A stretch of 45,983 nucleotides of DNA from contig JBBPYC010000095.1 of NCBI GenBank assembly GCA_038200275.1, forward strand, positions 1-45,983, written 5' to 3'. A program made the translations under genes and the position numbers. Within the stretch, counting starts at the first letter, position 1, and each line of letters opens with the position of its first letter. Shown one piece after another: positions 23,315 to 31,260 of this stretch. The DNA comes from JBBPYC01 sp038200275. Its GTDB lineage: Bacteria; Pseudomonadota; Gammaproteobacteria; Burkholderiales; Burkholderiaceae_C. The notes under the pieces were generated by a model. It was not told where the DNA came from, searched no databases, and worked only from the letters and a program-made list of their open reading frames with translations.

Positions 23315-23803
23315 TTAACCTGTGATGAAGGCCGGCCAGACCTGGAACTGCAGCTTCAGCGCCATGACGAACGTCAGGTAACTGCCGATCGCCAGGATGA
23401 TCGCAACGATCAGCACCTCCTTGGAGCGGAACGTGTCACCGCCAAGCGCCGCGACAAAGGTAAGCGCAAAGATTGCGACCATCAGGCCCATCGACGGGAT
23501 GCCGAGGCTTGGCAGCCCGCCCAACAGCACGCCGAACAAAAAATTGGAAAGAATCACGAAAAACAGCGGGCGCCAGGCCCAGCGACCGATCACGCCACCG
23601 TCAGCGGGCGCCTTGCCGGTCAGCGACAGCACCATGATCAGCAGGCCAAGTGCCGCAAGCAGCACGCCAAGGATCAGGGGGAAGTAGCCAGGCCCCATGC
23701 GCGCGCCGGTCCCAATGTTGTAGCTCGTTGCACCCCAGGCGAAGGCAACACCGATGGCACCGAACATCAGTCCGGCAAAAAAGTCTCTCTGGCTTTTGAT
23801 CAT
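23315..23803 (-). CDS. tctB: Tripartite tricarboxylate transporter small subunit (TctB)
   Basis: This encodes 162 residues from the ATG at 23803, which has aggaga eight bases upstream; the frame remains open upstream without family similarity. It has four membrane helices, and the first part reads RDFFAGLMFGAIGVAFAWGA, then GTGARMGPGYFPLILG, the most conserved region of TctB. It is the small partner of TctA. The gene begins the two-gene tctBA unit. The 233 bases upstream, to the gspE stop, must contain its promoter. Confidence 0.9.
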   Translation of the reverse strand: MIKSQRDFFAGLMFGAIGVAFAWGATSYNIGTGARMGPGYFPLILGVLLAALGLLIMVLSLTGKAPADGGVIGRWAWRPLFFVILSNFLFGVLLGGLPSLGIPSMGLMVAIFALTFVAALGGDTFRSKEVLIVAIILAIGSYLTFVMALKLQFQVWPAFITG

Positions 23804-24036
23804 GCGTATGCTCTCCTGCGCTTCGGCCAAGAAGGTTAAAGGGGGATCGGCGTTGAAAGGGCGAATCGGTTGGTCGATGAGGTCGCGTGGCAGGCCGGGA
23901 ACTTGACGCAAACCAGGCACCGACGCCAGGGACAGACAAATGAATGCGCTGTTCCCGTCTCGCGACGTCGGTCCGCATTAAAGCAGGTTCGCCGCGCCCG
24001 CGGGCGCTTTTTCTGACCATGAGGCAAGAGTCAGCT

Positions 24037-25833
24037 TCAGGTCAGTGGCGGTGTCGTAGCCAGCACTTCTTCGGTGATGGTTGCGCCTGCGGCCACGCGC
24101 AGGGCGCCGGCCAGCCGCAGCGGCCGCATGCCGTCGGTGACGGCCTGCCGGCGCAGCGCCGCGATGTCGGGGGTGTCGGTCACGAGTTGACGGAACGCGT
24201 CGCTGACCGTGAGCAGTTCGAACAGGCCCATGCGACCCATGAAGCCCGTCATGCGGCAGTCGACGCACCCGACCGGTCGGTACGGTTGCCAGTTGCCGTT
24301 GATCTTCCAGGGCCGGATCAACACGTCGAGTGCCTCGCGCGACGCGTCCGGATCCGGCGCGCGGCAGTGGCGGCACAAGGTCCGCACGAGTCGCTGCGCG
24401 AGCACGCCGAGCAGGGTCGCGTTCACCAGGTAGGGCGGCACGCCGAGCTCCATCAGTCGGGTCACGGCCGACGGCGCATCGTTCGTGTGCAGCGTGGAGA
24501 ACACCAGATGCCCGGTCAACGCCGCCTGCACCGCCATGTCGGCCGTCGCCGCATCGCGAATCTCGCCGACCATGATGATGTCCGGGTCCTGCCGCATCAG
24601 CGCGCGCAGCCCTTCCGGAAACGTGAAGTCGAGTTGTGCCTGAACCTGCGTCTGGTTGAAGCTCGGCTCGATCATCTCGATCGGGTCTTCGATCGTGCTG
24701 ACGTTGACTTCCTCGGTCGCGATGCGCTTCAAGGTCGAATACAGCGTGCTGGTCTTGCCCGAGCCGGTCGGCCCGGTGACCAGCACAATGCCGTGCGGCC
24801 GGCGCGCGAGCTCTTCCCACCGCTTCGCATCGTGCGACGTGAAGCCGAGCGCATCCAGATCCTTCACCGCGGTGTCCGGGTCGAAGATGCGCATCACCAT
24901 CTTTTCGCCGAACGCGGTCGGCAAGGTGGACAACCGCATCTCGACTTCGTCGCCTCGGGGGTTGCGCGTCTTGATGCGGCCGTCTTGCGGGCGGCGCTTT
25001 TCCACCACGTCCATGCGGCCCAGCAGCTTGATGCGCGCGGTCATCGCACCGAGCACGCCGGGTGGCAGCTGGTATACCGGGTGCAAAACGCCATCGATCC
25101 GAAAGCGGATCACGCCCTGCTCCCTGCGCGGCTCCAGATGAATGTCGGACGCGCGCTGATCGAACGCGTACTGCCAGAGCCAGTCAACCACCTTGACCAC
25201 ACCCTGGTCGTTCGCGTCCAGTTGCTTGGTGGTGTTGCCCAGCTCGACCAGTTGCTCGAAGCTGGCCGCGCCCGCGTTGCCACCGGACTTTTGCGCCACG
25301 CGCACCGACTTGGCCAGCGCGAAGAATTCGGCGGTGTAGCGCTGAATGTCTTGTGGATTGGCCACCACGCGGCGCACCGTTCGGCGCGCCTGCCGCTCGA
25401 CTTCGGCGATCCAGTCGGTCACGAATGGCTCAGCCGTCGCGACCACGACCTCCTTCGGCGTGACTTGCACCGGCAGCACGCGGTGCCGCTCGGCATAAGC
25501 CGCGCTCATCGTCTCGGCCACCTTGCCGACGTCCACGCGCAGCGGATCGATGCGCAGATAGGTCAGCTCGGCGCGCTTGGCGAGGTACTGCGTGAGCGTC
25601 TCGACATCGAGCGGCTTGCCGTCGGCCGCACGCGTCATTGCAACATTGCCCAGCCGCACCAGCGGATGCAGTGCGCTTTCGGCCTGCGCGCAGCGGGCGA
25701 TCGTGCGCTGGGCCTCTTCGGCCGAGATCACGCCGTCGGCGTGCAGCCAGTCGACGATCGGCCGCCAGTGCAGCGGGCCGCGGTGTGGCCCCGCAGTGCC
25801 CGGCGTTACTGGCTGCGGCGTGGCGTTGCTCAC
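24037..25833 (-). CDS. GspE/PilB/PulE-type secretion ATPase
   Basis: This encodes 598 residues from a GTG at 25833 that overlaps the upstream stop by four bases (GTGA); an ATG at 25866 would add 11 residues. Domains: an N-terminal MshEN/T2SSE-N region (about 25-180) and the ATPase core. Walker A GPTGSGKT is at 354-361, the Asp box follows as TIEDPIEM, Walker B is LMRQDPDIIMVGEIRD, and the His box is GHLVFSTLHTNDAPSA. A four-cysteine zinc site (LCRHC ... GCVDC) is complete. Such ATPases drive type II secretion or type IV pilus assembly. No pilin, GspF or secretin gene is nearby, so the partner machinery is elsewhere. Confidence 0.93.
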   Translation of the reverse strand: MSNATPQPVTPGTAGPHRGPLHWRPIVDWLHADGVISAEEAQRTIARCAQAESALHPLVRLGNVAMTRAADGKPLDVETLTQYLAKRAELTYLRIDPLRVDVGKVAETMSAAYAERHRVLPVQVTPKEVVVATAEPFVTDWIAEVERQARRTVRRVVANPQDIQRYTAEFFALAKSVRVAQKSGGNAGAASFEQLVELGNTTKQLDANDQGVVKVVDWLWQYAFDQRASDIHLEPRREQGVIRFRIDGVLHPVYQLPPGVLGAMTARIKLLGRMDVVEKRRPQDGRIKTRNPRGDEVEMRLSTLPTAFGEKMVMRIFDPDTAVKDLDALGFTSHDAKRWEELARRPHGIVLVTGPTGSGKTSTLYSTLKRIATEEVNVSTIEDPIEMIEPSFNQTQVQAQLDFTFPEGLRALMRQDPDIIMVGEIRDAATADMAVQAALTGHLVFSTLHTNDAPSAVTRLMELGVPPYLVNATLLGVLAQRLVRTLCRHCRAPDPDASREALDVLIRPWKINGNWQPYRPVGCVDCRMTGFMGRMGLFELLTVSDAFRQLVTDTPDIAALRRQAVTDGMRPLRLAGALRVAAGATITEEVLATTPPLT

Positions 25834-26657
25834 AGCTTCACCAGCGGCTTGAAGCCGCGCAGCCATTTGAGCGCCGGCAGCCCAAGGCGCGACTGCACGA
25901 AGTCGGCGCGTTGCGCAAGCACATCGCGGGGCGGCCGGCTCGGCGTGCGCTGCGCAAGCACCACCGTGTTGCCCTCGCGCGTCGGCTTGAACTGCCAGAG
26001 TGCCTGCTCACCGAACACCGCAGCGATTTTTTCCAGGCTGCGCGGCAGGCTGGCCGAGCGGCCGAACAGATTCACCGTCATGCAGCCGTCGTCGGTCAGC
26101 AGCACGCGGCAATCGGCATAAGCGGCCTCGCTGTCGAGCACGGGGGCGGCTGCGTCGTCGTCGTAGAGGTCGACCTGAAGCGCATCGACGGTGCCGATCC
26201 AGCGTGGGTTTCGGATTTCTTCGCGCGCATCGGCCAGCACGATCTCGAGCCGCGCGTCTTCCGGCGGCAACTTGAACCAGCCGCGGCAGGCTGCCAGCAC
26301 TTGCGGATTCAACTCAACCGCGGTGGTGCGCCCCAGCTTGGCCTTCTTGTGGCAGAACTTGGTCAGCGAAGCCGCGCCTAGGCCAAGCTGCATCGCGTGT
26401 CGCTCCCGCAACGTGGCCGGCTCGACGAACAACAGCCACACCATCATGCGCTGCACGTATTCGAGTTCGATCTCGAACGGCGCATCGATCTTCATCGTGC
26501 CCTGCACCCAGGGCGTCGACAGATGCAGGAAGCGCACGTTGCCTTCTTCCGAACAGTTGACTTCGGGCAGCGCAACCGCGCTGCGGGCGGCGGAAGGCGG
26601 ATCGTTCGGCAAAGCGGGCATATCCGGCAGTGTGCCAGCTTGCCCTGCCTCAGCCAC
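25830..26657 (-). CDS. Spermidine-synthase-like (methyltransferase-fold) protein
   Basis: This encodes 275 residues from a GTG at 26657 that directly follows the glycosylase stop; an ATG at 26621 would shorten it by 12. The core resembles the spermidine synthase fold: MQLGLGAASLTKFCHKKAKL, the acidic cofactor-site block TTAVELNPQVLAACRGWFKL, then VDALQVDLYDDDAAAPVL and LLTDDGCMTVNLFG. The Asp/Tyr gate of true aminopropyltransferases is not clearly seen, so polyamine synthesis should not be assumed. It is tightly linked to the GspE-type gene by a four-base overlap. Confidence 0.8.
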   Translation of the reverse strand: MAEAGQAGTLPDMPALPNDPPSAARSAVALPEVNCSEEGNVRFLHLSTPWVQGTMKIDAPFEIELEYVQRMMVWLLFVEPATLRERHAMQLGLGAASLTKFCHKKAKLGRTTAVELNPQVLAACRGWFKLPPEDARLEIVLADAREEIRNPRWIGTVDALQVDLYDDDAAAPVLDSEAAYADCRVLLTDDGCMTVNLFGRSASLPRSLEKIAAVFGEQALWQFKPTREGNTVVLAQRTPSRPPRDVLAQRADFVQSRLGLPALKWLRGFKPLVKL

Positions 26658-27212
26658 TCACTCGACCAGGCCGTGTGCGACGAGAACCGCACGCCAGGCG
26701 GCAAGCTTTTGCGCAAAGCTGCTCGATGCGTTCGCCGGGCTGGTGGACGGCAGCCGGTGGAAAGCAACGCCGGCCGCGCGCAAGTGGCCAGCCTGGGCCA
26801 ACGCATCCCGCACCGCGCCCGCATGCTTGAAGCTGGCCGCCCCGTTGTGCGCGACTGCGGCAAGCTGTGGGCAGCGCTGCGCAAGACTTGCAAAATCGTT
26901 CAGCACCGGATCGCGAATGTTTGCGTCCAGACTGCCGATGCGGTCGCAGCTCGCGTAGACATCCCACACGCCGAGCCGCTTGGACAGCAACCATTCGCTC
27001 CTTTTTTCATAGCTAGAAATGATGGTGTGATCGGCGCCATCGGGCCAAACAGCTTGCAAAATGCGCCAGAAGCTGTTTTGCGGGTGTGCGTAGTAGCGCC
27101 GTTCCGCCAGCGACCGGCCACCCGGAAAGCTGCCGAGGATCAGCAGCACCGCCCCGTTGCCGACGATCGGCGGCAGGCCGGTCAGGCGATCGGTGGGCTT
27201 TGGGTTTTCCAT
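26658..27212 (-). CDS. DNA-deoxyinosine glycosylase (uracil-DNA glycosylase family 6)
   Basis: This encodes 184 residues from the ATG at 27212. The first motif, LILGSFPGGRSLAERRYYAH with PQNSFWRIL directly after, is typical of family 6 UDG-superfamily enzymes, which remove hypoxanthine (and poorly or not uracil) from DNA. The later block VAFHRLPSTSPANAS is the second active-site motif. It acts in base-excision repair of deaminated adenine. A short AT-rich patch (about 27002-27023) encodes ISSYEKRS and looks unlike the flanking codon use. It is the first gene of the unit running to gspE and is divergent from mscS. Confidence 0.88.
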   Translation of the reverse strand: MENPKPTDRLTGLPPIVGNGAVLLILGSFPGGRSLAERRYYAHPQNSFWRILQAVWPDGADHTIISSYEKRSEWLLSKRLGVWDVYASCDRIGSLDANIRDPVLNDFASLAQRCPQLAAVAHNGAASFKHAGAVRDALAQAGHLRAAGVAFHRLPSTSPANASSSFAQKLAAWRAVLVAHGLVE

Positions 27213-27306
27213 GGTTTGGTGGCGTGAGGGGACAGGTTGCGCAAAGGTAGCATCACGGCCTGATTGCCAACCGGTCTGATACCGGTTTCCCCCGTTCTTT
27301 CATCCC

Positions 27307-28107
27307 ATGGACCCCAGCCTCGACAGCACCTTCGATCTCGACGCGATCTGGCTTTTTCTGTCGACCCGCGGGCTCGATCTGGCGCTGAAGGTGCTCGGTG
27401 CAATCGCGATCTGGGTGGTCGGCCGCTGGCTGATCGGGATCGTGCGCGCCGTCGCATCGCGCACCTTGCTGCGCGCGGGCCGGGTCGATGCGACGCTGTC
27501 GGCCTACCTCGTGTCTTTCCTGTCGGTTGGCCTGACGATCCTGTTGATCCTGGCGATTTTCGATGTGTTCGGCGTGCAGACCACGTCGTTCGCGGCGCTG
27601 CTGGCCGGTGTGGGGCTGGCGATCGGCACCGCCTGGGGCGGGTTGATGTCGCACTTTGCTGCCGGCGTGTTCATGCAGGTGCTGCGGCCGTACCGCGTGG
27701 GCGACCACATCAATGCGGGCGGCAGCGACGGCCGGGTCGAGCAGCTCGGGCTGTTTTTCACCACCATCGTGACCGAGCAGAACGTGCGCACCACGGTCGG
27801 CAACAACAAGGTTTTTGCGAGCAACATCGAGAACTACAGCGCGTTGCCGTATCGGCGCGTCGACTGCGCGGCCAAATTGCCAGCCGGCATGACCACGCCC
27901 GACGCCATCGCGCGGCTGCAACAGGCACTGGCGGCGATCCCGAACGTCATAGCCGAGCCCCCGCCCGAAGTCGCCCTGCTCGAATACGCGCCGGATGCCT
28001 CAAAGCTCGTGGTGCGGCCGTATGCGCATACGGATCACTACTGGCAGGTGTACTTCGACACGCAACAGGCGATCGCCGATGCGCTGTCACCAGCGTCCAA
28101 AGTCTGA
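27307..28107 (+). CDS. MscS-family mechanosensitive channel
   Basis: This encodes 266 residues. Three N-terminal helices are followed by the pore-lining helix FAALLAGVGLAIGTAWGGLM, rich in Gly/Ala as in MscS TM3, and the beta domain YRVGDHINAGGSDGRVEQLG. The length fits a small-type MscS. It opens on membrane tension to release solutes after hypo-osmotic shock. There is no strong ribosome binding site. It stands alone, with a divergent glycosylase gene 94 bases upstream and a convergent drug exporter 14 bases downstream. Confidence 0.92.
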   Translation: MDPSLDSTFDLDAIWLFLSTRGLDLALKVLGAIAIWVVGRWLIGIVRAVASRTLLRAGRVDATLSAYLVSFLSVGLTILLILAIFDVFGVQTTSFAALLAGVGLAIGTAWGGLMSHFAAGVFMQVLRPYRVGDHINAGGSDGRVEQLGLFFTTIVTEQNVRTTVGNNKVFASNIENYSALPYRRVDCAAKLPAGMTTPDAIARLQQALAAIPNVIAEPPPEVALLEYAPDASKLVVRPYAHTDHYWQVYFDTQQAIADALSPASKV

Positions 28108-28121
28108 CCGGCGAATCGCGC

Positions 28122-29354
28122 TCAGCCCCGCGCTGTGCTGGCACCCACTTGGGGAAAACGCCAGCGCAGCACCAACCAGGCGCCCAAGCCCACCGTCATC
28201 AGACCGGCGGACGTCAGCGCAAGCTGCCGGGTCGAATCCATCACCAGCGGCGCCAGCACACCCGCCGCCAGCCCGTTGGCCACCGCACCCACGAACGATT
28301 GCATCGATGACGCCATGCCGCGCCGATTCGGGTGCAGGTCGAGCACCAGCAGCGTGACCACCGGCGTCATCAACGCCCAGCCAAACGAGTACAGCCCGAT
28401 CGGCAGCAGCGCCCAGGCCGCATGCGGCACCCACAACCAATTCAGCGTCAGGTTGAGCAGCGACACCCCCAGCATCACGTAGAAGCCGCGCTGCACCTGG
28501 GCTTTCGGCGTGATGCGGCCGGCCAACCGGCCGCTGAGCCAGGCGCCGCTCATGATGCCGCCGATGACGAGCAAAAACAGCCAGAAGAACTGCGTGGGCG
28601 CGAGCCCCAGATGCCGGCCCAGAAACACCGGCGCCGCCATCACGTAGAGAAACATGCCGTTGAACGGCACGCCGCTGGCCAATGCCAGCAAGAGGAAGCG
28701 CGGGCTCGTTGCCAACTCCCGGTAGCCGAGAAGGAGGTTCGACACGTTGAACGGCTGGCGTTCCGGCGCATACAGCGTCTCAGGCAGCAGCCGCGCGTTG
28801 GCAACCCAAAGCAGACCGCCGACACCGGCCAGGAACCAGAACACGGCCTTCCAGCCCCACCAGACCGTAAACCAGCCGCCGATGATTGGCGCGATCGCAG
28901 GCGCGACGCCGAAGTACAAGGTGACCAGGCTCATCATGCGCTGGGCATCGGCTGGCGCGAACATGTCGCGGATCACTGCGCGCGACACCACGATGCCGGC
29001 GCCGGTCGACAGACCCTGCAGCGCGCGAAAGCCGATCAGTTGCTCAGGCGTCTGCGCGAGCGCACAGCCGATGGAGGCGAGCGTGAACACCGCGACACCC
29101 CAGAGCACCACCGGCCGACGTCCAAAGCTGTCCGAAAGCGCGCCGTGGAAGAGGCTCATGAACGCGAAGCCGAACAGATACGCCGACAGCGTCTGTTGCA
29201 ACTGCACGGGGGAGGCAGCCAGATCGCGTGCGATGCCGTCGAACGCGGGCAGATACGTATCGATCGAAAACGGCCCGAGCATGCCGAGCAACGCCAGCAA
29301 GAGCGCCAGCGCCGAGCGGGAATGGGGCCAGAGGCTGGATGCGTTCGGGTTCAT
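28122..29354 (-). CDS. Bcr/CflA-family multidrug exporter (MFS)
   Basis: This encodes 410 residues from the ATG at 29354; a GTG two codons upstream is an alternative. It has 12 membrane segments. The Bcr/CflA motifs are LGMLGPFSIDTYLPAFDGIA in helix 1, GALSDSFGRRPVVLWG in loop 2-3 (MFS motif A), and RALQGLSTGAGIVVSRAVIR in helix 4. It is probably a proton-driven efflux pump for drugs or metabolites. It is divergent from the second TRAP operon across about 270 bases, which hold no gene and no clear promoter. Confidence 0.93.
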   Translation of the reverse strand: MNPNASSLWPHSRSALALLLALLGMLGPFSIDTYLPAFDGIARDLAASPVQLQQTLSAYLFGFAFMSLFHGALSDSFGRRPVVLWGVAVFTLASIGCALAQTPEQLIGFRALQGLSTGAGIVVSRAVIRDMFAPADAQRMMSLVTLYFGVAPAIAPIIGGWFTVWWGWKAVFWFLAGVGGLLWVANARLLPETLYAPERQPFNVSNLLLGYRELATSPRFLLLALASGVPFNGMFLYVMAAPVFLGRHLGLAPTQFFWLFLLVIGGIMSGAWLSGRLAGRITPKAQVQRGFYVMLGVSLLNLTLNWLWVPHAAWALLPIGLYSFGWALMTPVVTLLVLDLHPNRRGMASSMQSFVGAVANGLAAGVLAPLVMDSTRQLALTSAGLMTVGLGAWLVLRWRFPQVGASTARG

Positions 29355-29623
29355 GTGCACCGCCGGTCAGGACAGGGCACCAGACGGCGGCAGCTCGTAG
29401 TGCTGCGCACGATGCAGCGCGAGACAGCACAAAGGCGGGGAATTCCGATCAGACGATGGACGGTCAAGGCAAGCTTCAGGGCGGACAAACGGGTATTTTC
29501 CCCATAACCCTCAAGGCAGCAGTCGGGTTAGAGTGTCCAAGCAGGCTCGACAAGCCTCTTTTTTTTCCGATTCGCGGCGCCCTCTCTTGCAGCGGCGTCC
29601 CATTTTTCGAAGGACGGAACCCC

Positions 29624-30610
29624 ATGAAATTCACTTTGCTCGCTGCTGCGGCAGCTTTCACCTTGGTTGCTTCGGGCAGCGCATTCGCAGCGCCGATCGT
29701 GGTCAAGTACAGCCACGTGGTGGCCGATCAGACGCCCAAGGGCCAGGCTGCGCTCAAATTCAAGGAGCTGGCTGAGAAGAAACTGCCTGGCAAGGTTGAA
29801 GTGCAGGTGTTCCCGAACAGCCAGTTATTCGGCGACGGCAAGGAAATGGAAGCGCTGGTGCTGGGAGACGTGCAGATCATTGCGCCGTCGCTGTCCAAGT
29901 TCTCCAAGTACACACCAAAGCTGCAGCTGTTCGACTTGCCGTTCCTGTTCGACGACATCAACGCAGTCGACAAATTTCAGGACAGCGACAAGGGCCAGGA
30001 GCTGCTGAATTCGATGACGAAGAAAGGCATCAAGGGCCTGGGCTTCATCCACAACGGGATGAAGGAGCTGTCCGCCAACAAGATGCTCATGAAGCCGGAA
30101 GACGCCAAGGGCCTGAAGTTTCGTATCCAGAGTTCGGATGTGCTTGAGGCGCAGTTCAAGGCGATCGGTGCAAATCCGCAGAAACTTGCGTTCTCCGAGG
30201 TGTATTCGGCGCTGCAGACCGGCGTGGTCGACGGCCAGGAGAACACCTGGTCGAACATCTACACGCAGAAATTCCACGAAGTGCAGAAATACATCATGGA
30301 GAGCAACCACGGCGTGATCGACTACATGGTGGTCACGAACGGCCCGTGGTGGGACAAGCTGCCGGAAGACGTTCGCAAGGGCTTGAACGACGCGATGGTC
30401 GAATCGATCAAGTACGGCAACAAGGTTGCCAATGACGAGGGCATGTCGTATCGCCAGAAGATCATCGACGACAAAAAGGCCGAGGTGGTCAAGCTGAACA
30501 AGGCCGACATGAAGCCTTGGCGTGAGGCGATGAAACCGGTCTGGAAGAAGTTTGAAGGCGAGATCGGCAAGGACCTGATCGACGCCGCGGAAAAATCGAA
30601 CACGCAATAA
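29624..30610 (+). CDS. dctP: TRAP transporter solute-binding protein (DctP, second system)
   Basis: This encodes 328 residues from the ATG at 29624; aagga is nine bases upstream. The signal peptide is residues 1-22 (ending GSAFA). DctP features: PIVVKYSHVVADQTPKGQAA, KGLKFRIQSSDVLEAQFKAI, with the carboxylate-binding Arg, and SEVYSALQTGVVDGQENTWS. The sequence looks closest to C4-dicarboxylate (succinate, malate, fumarate) binders, though ligand assignment is from memory of the family. It is separated from dctQM by 119 bases that include a terminator. No DctBD-type regulators are nearby. Confidence 0.94.
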   Translation: MKFTLLAAAAAFTLVASGSAFAAPIVVKYSHVVADQTPKGQAALKFKELAEKKLPGKVEVQVFPNSQLFGDGKEMEALVLGDVQIIAPSLSKFSKYTPKLQLFDLPFLFDDINAVDKFQDSDKGQELLNSMTKKGIKGLGFIHNGMKELSANKMLMKPEDAKGLKFRIQSSDVLEAQFKAIGANPQKLAFSEVYSALQTGVVDGQENTWSNIYTQKFHEVQKYIMESNHGVIDYMVVTNGPWWDKLPEDVRKGLNDAMVESIKYGNKVANDEGMSYRQKIIDDKKAEVVKLNKADMKPWREAMKPVWKKFEGEIGKDLIDAAEKSNTQ

Positions 30611-30652
30611 TCCACTGAGCCGAGTCCGGTCAAGGTGGGAGAAGGCCTTGGG

Positions 30653-30682
30653 AAAAAGCCCCCACTGCGCGGGGCTTTTTTT
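30653..30682 (+). terminator. Strong hairpin terminator between dctP and dctQ
   Basis: The arms aaaaagcccc (30653-30662) and ggggcttttt (30671-30680) form a perfect 10-bp stem with an 8-base loop, and the T-run extends to 30682. It lies 43 bases after the dctP stop and 47 bases before the dctQ start. Partial read-through would give more binding protein than permease, a known need in TRAP systems. Confidence 0.85.
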
Positions 30683-30729
30683 CGGACCACGCTCACACAG
30701 CACTGACCAGCGCCTGAGGAAACCTCCCG

Positions 30730-31260
30730 ATGAAAATTCTCGACCGACTTGAAGAGTGGATCGTGACTGCAATGCTCGCTGCAATGACCTTGCTGACGTT
30801 CTCACAGGTCGTGATGCGCTACGTGTTCAACGCGGGCTGGACCTGGGCGCTGGAACTAACCACCGTGTTCTTCGCAGCGATGATTTTTGTCGGCATCTCT
30901 TATGGGGTGCGTGTTGGCGCGCACATCGGCGTCGATGTACTTGTCAAGAAATTGCCGGTTGGCCCGCGCCGTGCGGTTTCGATCGTCGTGGTGTTGCTGT
31001 GCCTGCTGTATGCGGGCTTGGTGATCTACGGTTCGCTGATCTATGTGAGCAAGATGCAGATGATCGGGGTCGAGTTGGAAGACCTGCCGATTCCAGTCTG
31101 GATCGTGCGCTCGATCCTGCCGTTGGGCTACGCCCTGCTCACCTTGCGGTTTCTGCAGGTGCTGTGTGCGCTGATCACGGGCAAGTCGGACAGCCTCCAC
31201 CTGGGCGATGAAGCGGCCGATGCGTTGAGGTTGAAGGCGATTGAGGAAAGCGCACCATGA
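30730..31260 (+). CDS. dctQ: TRAP transporter small permease (DctQ, second system)
   Basis: This encodes 176 residues; gagga lies nine bases before the ATG. It has four membrane helices, with the motif region VVMRYVFNAGWTWALELTTV and GISYGVRVGAHIGVDVLVKK. It pairs with DctM, whose start overlaps its stop by four bases (ATGA). Its transcription is likely by read-through of the upstream terminator or from a promoter in the short dctP-dctQ gap, though none is evident. Confidence 0.93.
   Translation: MKILDRLEEWIVTAMLAAMTLLTFSQVVMRYVFNAGWTWALELTTVFFAAMIFVGISYGVRVGAHIGVDVLVKKLPVGPRRAVSIVVVLLCLLYAGLVIYGSLIYVSKMQMIGVELEDLPIPVWIVRSILPLGYALLTLRFLQVLCALITGKSDSLHLGDEAADALRLKAIEESAP

Noticed and set aside
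23994..24012. Plus-strand hairpin gcgcccgcgggcgc followed by ttttt
   Set aside because: There is no plus-strand gene upstream for it to terminate, and in the minus direction no T-run follows; the self-complementary GC stem may be chance.
23944..26121. Long plus-strand open frame (725 codons) opposite the GspE-type gene
   Set aside because: It is antisense to a protein with clear Walker motifs, is rich in Arg/His/Gln as mirror frames of GC-rich genes are, and has no ribosome binding site.
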